The translations under genes were made by a program, and so were the position numbers. DNA of 21,468 nt from a virus: the IMG/VR virus record IMGVR_UViG_3300036979_000109, positions 1-21,468 of that record; one strand, 5' to 3'. The stretch's first letter is position 1; the number at the start of each line of letters is the position of its first letter. The notes below the pieces were generated by a model. It did no database searches. It saw only the letters and a list, made by a program, of their open reading frames with translations, and was not told the DNA's origin. Positions 20,269 to 21,468 of the stretch are shown here, piece by piece.

Positions 20269-20676
20269 TCAAGCCGGATATTTCCGGCGATCTAACTCAA
20301 AGTGAGGCATGTCTTTAAAGGTGCGCCAATCACCGCCCCAGATAATAGGCACGTTTTCCGCCAGAGCCGCTGCCTTGATGGCGTCAGCGATCTGCTTGAG
20401 CAATCGCGGGTTTGACATTTCAACAAACTCAACGGCTCCGTCGCGGTTGAGGTCCACCCAAGCGTAGAGATCTACGGCATGGCCAGTTAGGTGACGGGAG
20501 TTCATGGTGGTCGATGCACCGATGCGGAGCAATTCGCGCTGCCGAGCCACAGATCGCAGGCCCTCGGTGATGACAAAATCAACGGGGCTTTCTTGCAGCG
20601 CTCGATCAAGAACCGCGCGCAGATCCGGGTGGATGCCTTGCAAATTGGCGAGGCTGCGCTTGCTCCATTGTCTCAT
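20269..20676 (-). CDS. M15 family endolysin (L-Ala-D-Glu / D-Ala-D-Ala-type peptidase) with EF-hand-like loop
   Basis: A 135-residue zinc peptidase that cuts peptidoglycan cross-links at lysis. Residues 58-70 (MNSRHLTGHAVDL) hold the first zinc ligands (H62, D69) and MPHFEL (123-128) the third (H125), in the usual VanY/M15 spacing; EGLRSVARQ (38-46) is the conserved Arg region. No signal peptide is seen, so it needs the holin. An unusual stretch, D75-L-N-R-D-G-A-V-E-F-V-E86, matches a canonical EF-hand calcium loop, absent from most small M15 lysins I recall. Phage T5 endolysin is a calcium-regulated M15 enzyme, so calcium control is plausible. ATG 20676 overlaps the preceding stop. Confidence 0.92.
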   Translation of the reverse strand: MRQWSKRSLANLQGIHPDLRAVLDRALQESPVDFVITEGLRSVARQRELLRIGASTTMNSRHLTGHAVDLYAWVDLNRDGAVEFVEMSNPRLLKQIADAIKAAALAENVPIIWGGDWRTFKDMPHFELDRRKYPA

Positions 20677-20906
20677 TTTATGCCGACCCGCGCGATCAAA
20701 GACTTTATGTCGTCGCGGATCTCGCCAAGCATCTTGTTGGTTTCATCACGCGCCTGCTTTGACAGTTCCAAGTCCTCTTTCCGCTGGTTCCAAAGCCGCT
20801 TGATCTCTTTGGTGTTCTCAACGCTGCGCCCCTCAAGCCGGATCAGCCAAACGATGGTTGCGACGAAGGCAACAGCGAGCGGCCAAAAGGTGCGGATGAT
20901 TTCCAT
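20673..20906 (-). CDS. small membrane + coiled-coil lysis-region protein
   Basis: A 77-residue protein with a single N-terminal membrane helix (FWPLAVAFVATIVWLIRLEG, about residues 7-26), then a long charged coiled coil (VENTKEIKRLWNQRKEDLEL; DETNKMLGEIRDDIKSLIAR). This is the general layout of i-spanins and of some holin accessory proteins. Since an Rz/Rz1-like pair is already present downstream, it may be a holin partner or antiholin. Its start region GGAGACTGACATG is repeated at the holin gene. Its stop overlaps the endolysin start as ATGA. Confidence 0.7.
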   Translation of the reverse strand: MEIIRTFWPLAVAFVATIVWLIRLEGRSVENTKEIKRLWNQRKEDLELSKQARDETNKMLGEIRDDIKSLIARVGIK

Positions 20907-20922
20907 GTCAGTCTCCGGCGCA

Positions 20923-21468
20923 TTACTTCAAATTGAACTGCTGTAGGATAGCATAAGGATCGTATGCCGCCAGTGCATCCGACTGCGTGCTGCGCAGTTG
21001 TGGAAGCCGGAACATAGGCATCTGAGCCGTCGAGGCGATGCCGTAGTCCTCGCCGGCAGGTTGACCCATCGCCAGCGGCAGGTTGGCCGACCGACCATTG
21101 AAGGCGCGATCAGCGGCGCCCGTGCCGAGGATCTTGGCAACGTAGTTCTGCGTTTCCTCGAACGGCGGGACACCACCGTATTTGCGCACATTGCCGGGGC
21201 CAGCGTTATAGGCGGCCAGGGCCAAGCGCGTGTCACCAAACTCATCAAGCTGTTCGCGCAGGTATCTAGCACCGCCGCGCAGGTTCTCTTCAGGGTCCAT
21301 AGGATCAACGCCGAGATACTCGGCTGTGCCTGGCATCAATTGCGCCAGACCCAACGCGCCGGCAGATGACACGGCGTCGGGGTTGAAGTTGCTTTCCTGT
21401 TGGATCAGCCGCAAGAACAGATCGGGGTCAACACCTTCCTCGCGGGCGGTAGCGGTGGCCATCTCAAT
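20923..21468 (-). CDS. SLT-type lytic transglycosylase, probably C-terminal part
   Basis: At least 179 residues. [20 protein letters not shown] carries the catalytic Glu (E23 from the ATG at 21462). [10 protein letters not shown] (35-44), the AYNAGPGNV motif (84-92) and ETQNYV (103-108) complete the Slt70-like pattern. Residues 120-179 are unstructured. The frame stays open to the right edge and no ribosome site is visible before ATG 21462, so the protein probably extends upstream, perhaps as a virion-borne enzyme that opens the wall during DNA entry. It is the first visible gene of the lysis block and ends 17 bases before the membrane/coiled-coil gene. Confidence 0.85.
   Translation of the reverse strand: MEMATATAREEGVDPDLFLRLIQQESNFNPDAVSSAGALGLAQLMPGTAEYLGVDPMDPEENLRGGARYLREQLDEFGDTRLALAAYNAGPGNVRKYGGVPPFEETQNYVAKILGTGAADRAFNGRSANLPLAMGQPAGEDYGIASTAQMPMFRLPQLRSTQSDALAAYDPYAILQQFNLK

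Noticed and set aside
1-21468. tRNA, rRNA, IS elements, integrase or attachment core
   Set aside because: No cloverleaf, rRNA motif, transposase, recombinase or clear att core was seen. Lysogeny can neither be claimed nor excluded from this window.

Overview
The window looks like part of a GC-rich, P22-type (probably short-tailed) bacteriophage or prophage genome. Gene style and codon use suggest an alphaproteobacterial, perhaps Rhodobacterales, host; that host assignment is an inference from recall of similar proteins, not from a search. Almost every gene overlaps or abuts its neighbour, often as ATGA or TGATG stop/start overlaps, so starts were chosen from these overlaps and from Shine-Dalgarno sites rather than by longest reading frame.

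Layout. (1) 1-7861, minus strand: packaging and head genes, transcribed from right to left. The order is a GIY-YIG nuclease, small terminase, a large multidomain 'polyvalent' protein (GNAT-like plus ADP-ribosyltransferase-like), large terminase, P22-type portal, scaffold, and the N-terminus of the P22-type coat protein, which runs off the left edge. (2) 7928-14007, minus strand: an early replication/recombination operon. It reads Cro-like HTH, DUF6378 protein, a small unknown, RuvC-like resolvase, PD-(D/E)XK exonuclease, ssDNA-binding protein, primase-helicase and two unknowns, ending at a clear rho-independent terminator just before the packaging genes. A repeat-rich, hairpin-forming gap (8823-8959) next to the primase-helicase gene is a candidate origin or control site. 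(3) 14008-14134: a divergent promoter/operator region. (4) 14135-18513, plus strand: an accessory operon of about fifteen mostly tiny genes. It includes a minimal cytosine-methyltransferase-like protein, an OB-plus-winged-helix candidate, membrane microproteins, a 24-residue Cys-rich protein, a coiled-coil protein, an HNH-AP2 homing endonuclease and an HTH protein. (5) 18528-18606: a structured inverted repeat between convergent operons. (6) 18608-21468, minus strand: a lysis block made of an SLT transglycosylase (cut by the right edge), a membrane/coiled-coil protein, an M15 endolysin carrying an EF-hand-like loop, a Pam3-gp28-like holin, overlapping Rz/Rz1-like spanins, and a calcineurin-like phosphoesterase with an N-terminal HTH.

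The parts fit one phage cycle. The 14.0-14.1 kb switch controls two divergent early operons: replication and recombination on one side, host-takeover or accessory functions on the other. The two flanking minus-strand blocks are late genes for packaging, capsid and lysis. No integrase, tail gene, tRNA, rRNA, IS element or CRISPR array was seen.
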